Positions 19,392 through 27,642 of a stretch of 64,000 nt of DNA are shown in pieces. Origin of the DNA: Massilia sp. PDC64 (GTDB lineage Bacteria > Pseudomonadota > Gammaproteobacteria > Burkholderiales > Burkholderiaceae_D). The stretch covers positions 1 to 64,000 of the forward strand of contig NZ_FMZS01000012.1 of the NCBI RefSeq assembly GCF_900101265.1, written 5' to 3'. Position numbers and translations under genes: made by a program. The notes below the pieces were generated by a model. It saw nothing but the letters and a program-made list of their open reading frames with translations, made no database searches and was not told the DNA's origin. The first letter of the stretch is position 1. Each line of letters opens with the position of its first letter.

Positions 19392-20228
19392 TTAGTCGTC
19401 GTGCGGGCGCCGGTATTGAACGAAATTGCGGGCGTACGCGCCGGGCGTGATGCCATAGGTGCGGATGAACAGGCGCGTCATGTGGCTCTGGTCGGCAAAG
19501 CCGCTGGCGGCGGCCGCGTCCGCCAACGTCGATCCGCGGGCCAGCAGCGCACGGGCCGCGTCGATCCGGCGCTGGATCAGGTAGGCGTGCGGTGTCAGGC
19601 CCGTCGCCCGCGCGAACTGCCGCACGAGCTGAAACCGGCTGAGGCCGCTGACTGCCGCCAGGTCGGCGAGGCTGGGCGCGGCGGTCGGTGCGTCGTCGAT
19701 CATCGCCCGCGCCCGCGCGATCGCGGCCGTGACCGACGTGGGCGGACTGGGCTGCGCATCGCCTTGCAGGCCTTGCAGCAATTCGAGGAGCAATTGCTCG
19801 CGCAACAGGTCGCTTGCGTGTCCCGTGACCGCCGCGTACAGCCGCCCGAAACAGGCCGCCAGCGCCGCCTGGCGGGCGACCGGATGATGAAACGTGTAGT
19901 CGCGCCGGGCGCCTTCGCTCAGGTCGGCCGCGACCGTCCCGGCGAGATGCGGCGGCAGGTACAGCATGCGCCACGCACGAGGTGCGCGGCCGAGCGGGGC
20001 GCCGTCGTGGACTTCGCCCGGATTCACCGTGATGATGTCGCCGGCCAGCGCCTCCACCTGGCCGCGTCCGCTGCTCGACGTCTGGCCGCCGGCCAGCATG
20101 AGGCCGACGCCGTACTGGTCATGGCTGTGGCGCGCGAAGACGTGGTCGCTGCGCGCGTCCACGGCCTGCACCCCCGGCAATGCGGCACGGACGATCGTGA
20201 AATCGGCGCTCTTCCTGGATTTGGGCAT
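19392..20228 (-). CDS. AraC family transcriptional regulator
   Basis: A 278-residue regulator. The N-terminal half is an AraC-type cupin (HSHDQYGVGLMLAGGQ and ITVNPGEVHDG). The C-terminal double helix-turn-helix is clear: SLADLAAVSGLSRFQLVRQF and TLADAAAASGFADQSHMTRL, followed by TYGITPGAYARNF. Proteins with this combination often sit beside, and control, exporters of the type encoded downstream (EamA). The start at 20228 has no competing upstream codon nearby. Confidence 0.9.
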   Translation of the reverse strand: MPKSRKSADFTIVRAALPGVQAVDARSDHVFARHSHDQYGVGLMLAGGQTSSSGRGQVEALAGDIITVNPGEVHDGAPLGRAPRAWRMLYLPPHLAGTVAADLSEGARRDYTFHHPVARQAALAACFGRLYAAVTGHASDLLREQLLLELLQGLQGDAQPSPPTSVTAAIARARAMIDDAPTAAPSLADLAAVSGLSRFQLVRQFARATGLTPHAYLIQRRIDAARALLARGSTLADAAAASGFADQSHMTRLFIRTYGITPGAYARNFVQYRRPHDD

Positions 20229-20240
20229 AAGCTCAGTGTA

Positions 20241-21422
20241 TCAGCCGCGCAATGCGTGCAACTGCGCGATCGCCTCGGCCATGGCGCGATAGCCTGCGTC
20301 GCCCGGATGCAGGTGGTCGCCCGAATCGAAGCCGGCCCGCATGCGGCGCGGCCGGGCGGGATCGCGCAGGACGGCATCGAAGTCGACGACGGCATCGAAC
20401 ACGCCGGCCGTGCGGATCCAGTCGTTCAATTGCTGGCGCAGCCGTTCCTTCCCGGGACTGTAGTGCCCGGCGTACGGCGTGCCGGCGAGGGCGCCTTCGA
20501 ATGGCGGCAAGGTCCCCGCCGTCACGCGCACGCCCCGGACGTGGCACGCGGCGACCAGTTGGCGGTACGCGGTCGTGAGTTCGTCCAGCGTAGCGGGGCG
20601 CTCGCCCGGCGCAAACGGACTGCCGGGCCAGCCGATGTCGTTAATGCCGAGCAGCACGATGACGTCCGACACGCCGGGCTGGCTCAATACGTCGTTCTCG
20701 AGGCGGGCGAGGGCACTGACACCCATGCCGTCGCGCGCCAGCCGCCCGCCCGAGATGCCGGCATTGGCGACGGCGATGCCGTGCGGCGCCAGCCTTTCCG
20801 CGAGGATGTCCGGCCAGCGGCGGTCCGCATCGGGTGTCGAGCCGTTGCCGTCCGTGATCGAGTCGCCCAGTGCGACGACGGTGCGGGCGGGGCGTGCCGT
20901 CTCGACCAGGACGGCGCTCAGGAACAGGCGGCCGCCGACGCTGGTGTCGTCGATGCGAACCGTCTGCTGCGCGCCCCAGTGGAACGACGCGACTTGTGTG
21001 GGAGAAGGTAGCCACGTCGTCACGGCCAGCCGGGACAGCGGCCGTACGGGCAGGGAGACAGGGTCGCTCGTCACGGTGGCACCGGGCAGGATGGAGGCGC
21101 CGGGCTGGCCGGAAAACGTCAGCGCCAGGGCCGCGTGCGGATGGTCGGCCGGACCCACGCGCACGGTGCCGAGCTTCACCGGTTCGTGGCCGTACCGGTT
21201 CGAGAACACGAGCCGGATGCGCTGCCCGCCCGCGCTCAGGCGGACGGTCTCGCGCAGGGTCGCGTTGTCGAGTTGCGTCGGTACGTTCATCGGCAAGGCG
21301 AACGTGGCGTCCCAGGCCGGTTGCGGTGCGGCGTACCAGGACGTGGTCCAGTGTTTCTCCGCCAGCGCGTCGTGGGCGGCAAGCAGCAGGGAGAGCGTGA
21401 GTAAAGCGGTTGATTTGGACAT
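20241..21422 (-). CDS. Exported SGNH/GDSL hydrolase
   Basis: A 393-residue esterase-like protein with a signal peptide (MSKSTALLTLSLLLAAHDALA). A beta-sandwich segment precedes the SGNH domain. The catalytic blocks are visible: VALGDSITDGNG (block I, Ser), NAGISGGRL (block II, Gly), LLGINDIG (block III, Asn) and SGDHLHPGDAGY (block V, Asp and His). It probably removes acyl or acetyl groups from carbohydrates outside the cytoplasm. The ATG at 21422 follows AAGGAG at good spacing. It is divergent from the LysR gene. Confidence 0.9.
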   Translation of the reverse strand: MSKSTALLTLSLLLAAHDALAEKHWTTSWYAAPQPAWDATFALPMNVPTQLDNATLRETVRLSAGGQRIRLVFSNRYGHEPVKLGTVRVGPADHPHAALALTFSGQPGASILPGATVTSDPVSLPVRPLSRLAVTTWLPSPTQVASFHWGAQQTVRIDDTSVGGRLFLSAVLVETARPARTVVALGDSITDGNGSTPDADRRWPDILAERLAPHGIAVANAGISGGRLARDGMGVSALARLENDVLSQPGVSDVIVLLGINDIGWPGSPFAPGERPATLDELTTAYRQLVAACHVRGVRVTAGTLPPFEGALAGTPYAGHYSPGKERLRQQLNDWIRTAGVFDAVVDFDAVLRDPARPRRMRAGFDSGDHLHPGDAGYRAMAEAIAQLHALRG

Positions 21423-21499
21423 GGTGGGCTCCTTGATCGAGGGCTCCACGTTAGGTCATTCTGAACTGGCGATGAAGATGGTAGGATTGCAGATCACTC

Positions 21500-21514
21500 A
21501 TTCCAATTTCGAAT
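21500..21514. promoter_or_regulatory. Candidate LysR-type binding box
   Basis: The sequence ATTC-N7-GAAT (TTC/GAA arms with the T-N11-A pattern used by LysR regulators) lies in the 94-base divergent region between the SGNH hydrolase and LysR genes, ending 2 bases before the lysR start. Position suggests autoregulation and control of the hydrolase gene. No experimental support is visible. Confidence 0.35.
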
Positions 21515-21516
21515 AG

Positions 21517-22425
21517 ATGGATACGCTCCACGCGATGCGCGTCTTCGTACGCACGCTTGAACTGGGCAGCCTGTCGGCCGCTGCCCGCGAGTTCGGCACG
21601 ACACAGCCCACCGTCAGCAAATGGCTGGCCCAGCTGGAGCGGCAATTGCGCGTGCGCCTCGTCGAACGGAGCACGCGCGGCCTGTCGCCGACGGAGCAGG
21701 GCCAGCGCTTCTACGCCGACGCCAGGCGCATCGTCGAGCAGTTCGATGCGGCCGTGGGCGACGTACAGGGCATGACGGGGCAGGCGGCGGGGCTGCTGCG
21801 CATCAACGCACCGGTCGCGCTGGGCCAGTTCCGCATCAACGCGATGGTCCAGCGCTTCATGGCGGATCACCCCGCCATCGACGTCGAACTGATTCTCAAC
21901 GACCGCTTCGTCGACCTCGTCGAGGAAGGCGTCGACGTCGCGTTCCGGCTGGGCGGCACGTTGCCGCCCGATGCCATCGCCCGGCACCTGGCGACGGTGC
22001 CGCGCTTCCTGGTGGCGGCACCAGGCTATCTCGCGCGGCGGGGCATGCCCGTCGTGCCGGACGATTTATCGGCGCACGATGTCGTCCGGTTTGCCTGGAC
22101 GCCGGGCAATACGGTGGAATTGTTCCTTGGTGAAGAGCAGGTGCGCGTGGCGACGTCGAGCCGCTTCCGCGTGAACAATGCGCTGGCGATACGGGAAGCG
22201 CTGGTGTTGGGAAGCGGGATCGGCGTGTGTCCGGACTGGCTGGTCCGGGATCTGCTGGACAGCGGGGAACTGGTGCGGGTGCTGGACGGGTGGGCCGCGC
22301 GGCCGCAGGATTTAACCCTGCTGTATCCGTCGCGGCAGTTTCAGCCGCTGCGCACGCGGCTGTTCATCGATTTCGCGGTGGGGCAACTCAGTGGGATTGC
22401 TGGCTTTGCAGGCGGTTCAGGATGA
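21517..22425 (+). CDS. LysR family transcriptional regulator
   Basis: A 302-residue LysR protein. The N-terminal winged helix-turn-helix is clear (MRVFVRTLELGSLSAAAREF, then TTQPTVSKWLAQLERQL). The ligand-binding domain follows from about residue 90 (GLLRINAPVALGQFRINAMV). It belongs to the subgroup resembling AaeR/DmlR. It is divergent from the SGNH hydrolase, a likely target. Its end overlaps the end of the convergent zinc-ribbon gene by 38 bases. Confidence 0.92.
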   Translation: MDTLHAMRVFVRTLELGSLSAAAREFGTTQPTVSKWLAQLERQLRVRLVERSTRGLSPTEQGQRFYADARRIVEQFDAAVGDVQGMTGQAAGLLRINAPVALGQFRINAMVQRFMADHPAIDVELILNDRFVDLVEEGVDVAFRLGGTLPPDAIARHLATVPRFLVAAPGYLARRGMPVVPDDLSAHDVVRFAWTPGNTVELFLGEEQVRVATSSRFRVNNALAIREALVLGSGIGVCPDWLVRDLLDSGELVRVLDGWAARPQDLTLLYPSRQFQPLRTRLFIDFAVGQLSGIAGFAGGSG

Positions 22426-22606
22426 ACCGTGCGGTCCGGCTCGAGGCGCGGTGTTTTTCGGCCACCTTCATGAGCTCCGGGAAGACGAGGGAACGTTCGC
22501 CGCAATCACTGCACAGGATGTGCTTGCTGCTCCACAGGATACGCATGAGGGGCGTACGCGGGATCCGGCGTACGTAGGAAGAACCACATTCAGGGCAAGA
22601 GGCCAT
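22388..22606 (-). CDS. Small zinc-ribbon protein
   Basis: A 72-residue protein with CPECGSSYVRR near the start and a second pair CSDCGERSL, four cysteines able to bind one zinc. A basic C-terminal half follows. Not a family I can name. The ATG at 22606 gives MASCPECGSS; the reading frame continues upstream but without similarity. Support: two matched CxxC pairs and GC-rich third positions. It overlaps the 3' end of the LysR gene. Confidence 0.55.
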   Translation of the reverse strand: MASCPECGSSYVRRIPRTPLMRILWSSKHILCSDCGERSLVFPELMKVAEKHRASSRTARFILNRLQSQQSH

Positions 22607-22790
22607 GGGAATACCGGTAAATGTTGAACAATCGTCAACAAAAATACCACCTAATGCTGAGTTGCACGGTGCGATAGCGCACACATCCGCGCTCATGCAC
22701 GATGCGTTAGTCAACCCACGGTCGGCCACACCTGCACTTGCTACTCTGCAAGCATGGCAGTCCCTATATCCGATAGAAAACTCTACGCAA

Positions 22791-22975
22791 TGAAGCGCAT
22801 GTCGCTCGCGCTGCATCGTGCGGCGGCGGCGCGCCCGCTCGGCCCGGCCACGGACCGGGCGTTGCGCTGGGCCGCGATCTGGGGTGTCGTGGCCGGCATC
22901 CGGATCCCGCGTACGCGGATCCGCCTGCGGCGCACGACACTGGGCGGTACATATAGGGACTCTCTACATCTCTAA
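22791..22975 (+). CDS. Small hypothetical protein at the island junction
   Basis: A 61-residue frame, MKRMSLALHRAAAARPLGPA then TDRALRWAAIWGVVAGIRIP, basic with one weakly hydrophobic stretch. GC-rich codon use continues to about 22950, where composition drops sharply. Its last dozen residues may therefore be read out of the inserted DNA, making this a truncated native gene. No family recognised; it could also be non-coding. Confidence 0.3.
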
Positions 22976-23292
22976 GTAGCGCCCTAGGATCGGGGAGACT
23001 TACTCAGGTATCTCGCAGCAGCTTTTCTCATACCAGTTCGCAGTTCCTAAGGTGATGTGAATTGAATCTCGGAGAAATCGAAAAACAGGAATTGGTAGAT
23101 ATACATACAGCTATCGGCGAAATTTCCCATTATTTCTACTGTATGTTGCTATCGCACGCTGCTCTTCTTCCGTTAAAAATCTGTATGCAGTTGTCCACGT
23201 CTTAGGCGTTGGACACAAGTTTGTGTATACGAATAATCACAATTTGGGCCGAGCACAATTGAAAGGGGAGCCTACCGAGCCATATTTACGGA
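22976..23292. other. AT-richer intergenic region flanking the Gabija-like pair
   Basis: This 317-base stretch has a much lower GC content than the genes to its left. It holds one short plus-strand frame with a TTG start, 23062-23205 (47 residues, containing EKQELVDIHTAIGEISHYFY), preceded by AAGG at a 9-base spacing. It may be chance or a remnant of an island gene. No tRNA, integrase or clear direct repeat was found. Confidence 0.4.
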
Positions 23293-25221
23293 TCACTTGG
23301 TCCAGTCCCAAATAACCCATCCTGCGGCTTGCATCAGTGGTAGTGATGCTTCAGGTGCTCGGTCGGCGTGGATTGCTATGGCTACCATGCGAGTCGCTCT
23401 CGTCACCGCAACAAAGATGTTGTGAAGTTGTGCCTTACGTACCGGGTCAGTCACCTTATTTGCAGCCTCTTGTCCCAGAAGGTAGGGGATTAGTTCACTG
23501 AGGTCGTAGCGCTTGTTGACACATGACTCAAGCACCAGCGTCGCTAGATGCGTTTCGCCCTTGACGCTTGCAATTGTCGACAGGTGAAGGTCAAACGACT
23601 TGCCGTAGGCATCAATGCGCAGCGTGTTAGTCCCGCCAGGCTGAACGGCACACGGGGCCCTATAATCGGCTTCAAACTCCGTATCAGCGACGTCTGGCAC
23701 CTGCGCGTCCAACTCGGTAAGGAGATCAAGTCCCGCCACCAATCTTTCTAGCGAGGTGTCCCAAAGCTCCTGCGTTTCGGTGGCGTACTGACCTTCGACG
23801 ATGTCGAGCACTACGCAGTTCGCGGCCCGCAGGGCTTGCGAGTCTTGATGGAGTGTCCTTCGCAACTGGGACCAATTAACCAAATCGCGAAGGTCGGGGC
23901 GCCCGCAGTGTCTCAGTAGCTTCAACACGGCAAGTCGCGCGCTGCCCGTGCGTTTCGTTACATCCCCAGCGGTGTACTCGACTGCGCTTGCCTCGCGGAC
24001 GAGCCTGCAGATCGTTGATCGAGCGCCTGCAGGGCGGCTCGCGTCAATGACGAAGTCCGGCACATAGTCCTTGATGTGCCTCCCAACAGGCTGTTGCGCG
24101 TTGCCTTCACGCTTGACGCCACAGATTGCTTTAACCGGCCGCGAAGCTAGCTCGCTGGTAGAGAAATTTTCGGCGGCCCATGTGCCAAACCGTTGAACCA
24201 CGCTCTGTATCGTTGCGTCCGAATAGAGAATAAGTGCGGGCTGCGCAACTGCTCTACCGCCACTACCTTCTATGTGTCCACCCACAAGCTTTAGGCGATT
24301 GGCTACATTCGCAATTAGAGGGCCGAAGCGCAGGCTGGACGAAACTTCAAAGAACCCCTGTTTGGGGAAAGCGTGTGGATGGGTCGTGGCTCCTCGGGTT
24401 AGGATGGCTTGGTTGATGTCCCCAAAGCGTTGAATGATGGCGTCTTTTCGGAATATCTTGCTGAGTACGTCCAATTGTAGGTCACTGGTGTCCTGCGTTT
24501 CATCCATAAAGACTAGGGGGAAGCGATGGGCAATAGTGTTGTCTAGGGTCGGAGCATACGTCAGTGCCCTTTCTGCGAACGCAAACATGTCGTCATAACA
24601 GAGCCAGCCATCCTTTGTAAGGCTCTTTTTAATCCGCCTGAGGGCATCGATGGTTTTTCCATTGGCAGGCAGTGCTGTACGTGCATTTGTAGTCAACGTC
24701 AGATCGGGGCCACTGTAGCGAATTCCTCGGATCGCGCTCGAACGCTCCCTCTGAAATTTTTGTTGAAAAAGCCATCCTTGTACGTCTATGTCCTTCTTTG
24801 CCAAGCTGAGAAATCTATCCCCATACGCATCGTCATCAATCTCCTTTAGCTCGACTCCTCTCGCCCTAAGCCAAGGGATTGCTAAGTATCTGTTGATGAA
24901 AGTTTGGATGGTTCCGATATAGTGTGGGTAGGCCAGAAGTGCGTCGCCACCAGGAAGGCTTAGAAGCCGTTGTTCGATCTCTTGCTTAGCCACGTTAGTG
25001 TGACTGAGAATACAGATTCCGCGATTTGCATAAGGCCACTTTCGCGATAATAAGGCGAGTTTCGCCCCGAGCAGCGTTGTTTTCCCACTCCCAGGAACCG
25101 CCTGAAAATCTGCCGGCTCCATGTGAAGCAAAGCCCTGATTTGGTCAGCGCGATCAAATGACAGCTGGGGAAACCATTTGCCTAACTGCTTCAGGTCCTC
25201 AGAATTCAACTGTGCAGGCAT
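23293..25221 (-). CDS. UvrD/PcrA-like superfamily 1 helicase (GajB-like)
   Basis: A 642-residue SF1A helicase. Visible motifs: Walker A AVPGSGKTT (residues 41-49), motif Ia ILSHTNVAKQEI (71-82), Ib IGTIQTFINRYL (about 102), motif II FMDETQD (DETQ, about 239-244), motif III FGDINQAI (266-273), motif V TIASVKGETH and motif VI VAVTRATRM. No nuclease domain is obvious. Its start overlaps the stop of the upstream OLD-family gene by one base (TAATG), so the two are translated together. A UvrD-like helicase beside a class 2 OLD nuclease is the composition of the Gabija defence system. It is longer than the roughly 490-residue GajB first described. Confidence 0.85.
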   Translation of the reverse strand: MPAQLNSEDLKQLGKWFPQLSFDRADQIRALLHMEPADFQAVPGSGKTTLLGAKLALLSRKWPYANRGICILSHTNVAKQEIEQRLLSLPGGDALLAYPHYIGTIQTFINRYLAIPWLRARGVELKEIDDDAYGDRFLSLAKKDIDVQGWLFQQKFQRERSSAIRGIRYSGPDLTLTTNARTALPANGKTIDALRRIKKSLTKDGWLCYDDMFAFAERALTYAPTLDNTIAHRFPLVFMDETQDTSDLQLDVLSKIFRKDAIIQRFGDINQAILTRGATTHPHAFPKQGFFEVSSSLRFGPLIANVANRLKLVGGHIEGSGGRAVAQPALILYSDATIQSVVQRFGTWAAENFSTSELASRPVKAICGVKREGNAQQPVGRHIKDYVPDFVIDASRPAGARSTICRLVREASAVEYTAGDVTKRTGSARLAVLKLLRHCGRPDLRDLVNWSQLRRTLHQDSQALRAANCVVLDIVEGQYATETQELWDTSLERLVAGLDLLTELDAQVPDVADTEFEADYRAPCAVQPGGTNTLRIDAYGKSFDLHLSTIASVKGETHLATLVLESCVNKRYDLSELIPYLLGQEAANKVTDPVRKAQLHNIFVAVTRATRMVAIAIHADRAPEASLPLMQAAGWVIWDWTK

Positions 25222-27170
25222 TAGAGTGGCTCCAAGTGTGGCATAAGATGATTAAAGGTATTCGCTAAATAAAGCGGGAGCTTGTTGAAGAGCTCATCAC
25301 CTTTGCCACAATGCCCATTCCTGAGAAGTTCGGCTGCATATTGTGCTGAGATTGCTTTGGACAGCCCATCTGCGAGCAGCTCGTACGCGTCGATGGCTAC
25401 TGCTTCGTTTCGACCTAGAGTTCGATCTTCTCCTTCGAGAAACTCTACTGCCTCTTTCATGGTTTTAGCACATGCTTCGGCTGTTAGTATTCCGTCTGAA
25501 TTTTCGGCATCAGCGAGTTGGATTCCGATAAACATTGCATCTCTGCAGCCGGATGTTAAAAGGTCATATTCCAAAGTCCACTTGTCGGAAACGAACACTT
25601 TAGTGTTCCCGCCTGCTGCTCGATCCACGCGCGCTTTGACGTGAGCTGCAGCCTCTTCAGGTGAGAAATCTGCTTCCTTCCGATTGCTGTGCTTCTTTCG
25701 TCCCTTCGGCAAGGCGACACCGGCTTTCTCCTTGTCCAGTCGCCCTTGGACGTAGGTCACGCCATCTGGAACAATATCCCGGTCGGTGACACAAGCCACT
25801 GGAATCGGCACATGCGCACCTGTGAGGCTTTGAAAAATTCTGGCATATCGGAACAACCCTACCGAACCGACGTTCACGACGGAAATACCGTTGGCCGTGA
25901 ATGAGCGACCGCAGGCCTCGGCAAGAGCCGGCAGCAAGAGCTCTTCTGCAGGTCCTTCGACGATCAGGACACCACGCGCGAAAAACAGATTAGCTTTAGT
26001 CACGTCCAGGAATCTGGACAGATACTTATAGTCGCTATCATCAAGCTTTGTTTCATTCTTGCGCAACGGAAAAGTTTTGCCCTTGCAGACGAGAATGAGG
26101 TTCTCCACCGGGGCGCTGGCCGCGATGTTGGGACTGTGCGTGCTCAGGACGATTTGGATACCATCTTTGGCCGCTCTTGAAGAGAGCATTTCCAGTACCC
26201 GAGCTTGAAGTTGAGGATGCAGATGGGCTTCTGGCTCTTCGATGAGGAGGAGTGCGAGTTCCATGCCCGAACCGAGCAGGAGCAGCTCTGTTGCCATGAA
26301 CAGTACGTTGTTATAGCCCAGACCACGCTCGCAGGCCTCTACGTGACCAACAGATGAGGGGGCATCTAGAGTGAGCTCCATCTTTTCCAGCAATTGCACG
26401 AGAGAAGGCTCGGAGGCCATTTGGATGTCAGACAGTAGAGGTGTGTCTTCAAAGCTCAACTCATTGAGATAGTTCTTATTGAGCTTGTCCTTAACATCCT
26501 TGATGACGGGGAACCCACTGATACGATGCTGAGCTTGTGCTATGACCTCGACGAGTGTGTTGGGGATCACGTCTGGGTTCTTAGGATCAAACTTGTTGAT
26601 CCCATGATTTTTCATGGCCTTTTGAGCTCGGAGCACTTGTGAAAGCCTCGAGCCCTTCTTGGGACGAAGTTCGGATACAGCATCTCTCAATGGTTTGAGG
26701 TAAGTGGCGCGGATTAGGTCTCGAGCTGCTGCTCCAATTTCTGGGCCATGGCCGCCGACACCTGAATTAGTACGCACTATTGGTTGCAGGCTGCGGCTCT
26801 CCGTTGTATCGGTTCGTCTACGAGCACTGAGATGGATGACGAGATACGGCTCTTTATCGCGCTCAATGGTGAGCCAATCGAGTAGCGCAGCTTTCTGGTC
26901 CTTGGACAGTCCTCCAAACTCAACCTCGATGCTTAGCTCTTCGGCGCGAGCGTCCTTGAATACGTGAAAGTCTAGGTCGTCGATGCGCAGGTAGTCGTTG
27001 CTAGTCGTGGACAGGGCGTATCGAAGGGCATCCACGATACTGCTTTTACCGGCATCATTCTCGCCAACTAGAACATTCAGGCCGGGGTCGAGAATCAGGT
27101 TAAGGTATTTTCCGTCTTCCTCGGTTCCGAATGCTCGGAAATTGCAGGCCGTAATGCGACGAACGTACAT
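25221..27170 (-). CDS. OLD-family ATP-dependent nuclease (GajA-like)
   Basis: A 649-residue protein joining an ABC/SMC-type ATPase and a TOPRIM nuclease. Walker A is GENDAGKSS (residues 36-44), a signature-like GLGYNN at 283-288, Walker B LLIEEPEAHLHP at 308-319 and the H-loop LSTHSPN at 342-348. The TOPRIM domain has VEGPAEELLLP with Glu405 and the TDRD acidic pair Asp463/Asp465. With the UvrD-like helicase downstream it matches Gabija, where GajA cuts DNA when nucleotide pools fall during phage infection. Codon use is visibly less GC-rich than in flanking pil genes, consistent with transfer. The start follows GGGGGG. Confidence 0.85.
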   Translation of the reverse strand: MYVRRITACNFRAFGTEEDGKYLNLILDPGLNVLVGENDAGKSSIVDALRYALSTTSNDYLRIDDLDFHVFKDARAEELSIEVEFGGLSKDQKAALLDWLTIERDKEPYLVIHLSARRRTDTTESRSLQPIVRTNSGVGGHGPEIGAAARDLIRATYLKPLRDAVSELRPKKGSRLSQVLRAQKAMKNHGINKFDPKNPDVIPNTLVEVIAQAQHRISGFPVIKDVKDKLNKNYLNELSFEDTPLLSDIQMASEPSLVQLLEKMELTLDAPSSVGHVEACERGLGYNNVLFMATELLLLGSGMELALLLIEEPEAHLHPQLQARVLEMLSSRAAKDGIQIVLSTHSPNIAASAPVENLILVCKGKTFPLRKNETKLDDSDYKYLSRFLDVTKANLFFARGVLIVEGPAEELLLPALAEACGRSFTANGISVVNVGSVGLFRYARIFQSLTGAHVPIPVACVTDRDIVPDGVTYVQGRLDKEKAGVALPKGRKKHSNRKEADFSPEEAAAHVKARVDRAAGGNTKVFVSDKWTLEYDLLTSGCRDAMFIGIQLADAENSDGILTAEACAKTMKEAVEFLEGEDRTLGRNEAVAIDAYELLADGLSKAISAQYAAELLRNGHCGKGDELFNKLPLYLANTFNHLMPHLEPL

Positions 27171-27642
27171 GGTCCCCCCAGTTTTTCAAGTTCCCTTAGT
27201 GTAACGGAACTTTCATTAGCCTAACTGGGAAGACCTTGCGCTAGCGACAATGCGGTTATCCTTTCATGACTGCTGGAGGATCGAAAGGCAGAAAATCGCG
27301 GGTCAAGTATGGACGACAGGAAGCCCGAGGAAGCAGACGCAGATGGACGAAACTGTCGCGGCTGCCTAGTTGCGGGGATCTTAGGTGCGCAAGTGCACAA
27401 CGCGCGACTACATTACTGTTTATTGAGGCGATTCCGGCCTTTAAACGACTGTCAGGTAGAGTGCGTAAACGTTCAGGTAAGCGGTACGCGATCGAGCCTG
27501 TAATTTTGAACACATCGTGTGTCCCTGCGCCGGCCATAGCATTAAGCAGTAACTTTACGTCAGATGAAGGTAGAGCTACCGCGAACTACATAGGAGTTCT
27601 GCGAATTCACTCCGAAGTATTCTAAGAACCTAATCACCCCGT
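27171..27642. other. Intergenic region between pilC and the Gabija-like pair
   Basis: This 472-base stretch has mixed composition. Both strands hold short open frames (27256-27537 minus, 27266-27625 plus) but neither has a convincing ribosome binding site, bias or recognised family. The promoter of the nuclease-helicase pair must lie here. The right end is the base after the pilC stop codon, suggesting that the island abuts pilC. No integrase or att site was seen. Confidence 0.4.

Noticed and set aside
27256..27625. Short frames on both strands beside pilC
   Set aside because: No convincing start signal, similarity or codon bias; treated as non-coding.
22976..27642. Prophage or integrative element carrying the nuclease-helicase pair
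   Set aside because: No integrase, phage structural gene, tRNA target or direct repeat could be seen; the island is described only by composition and content.
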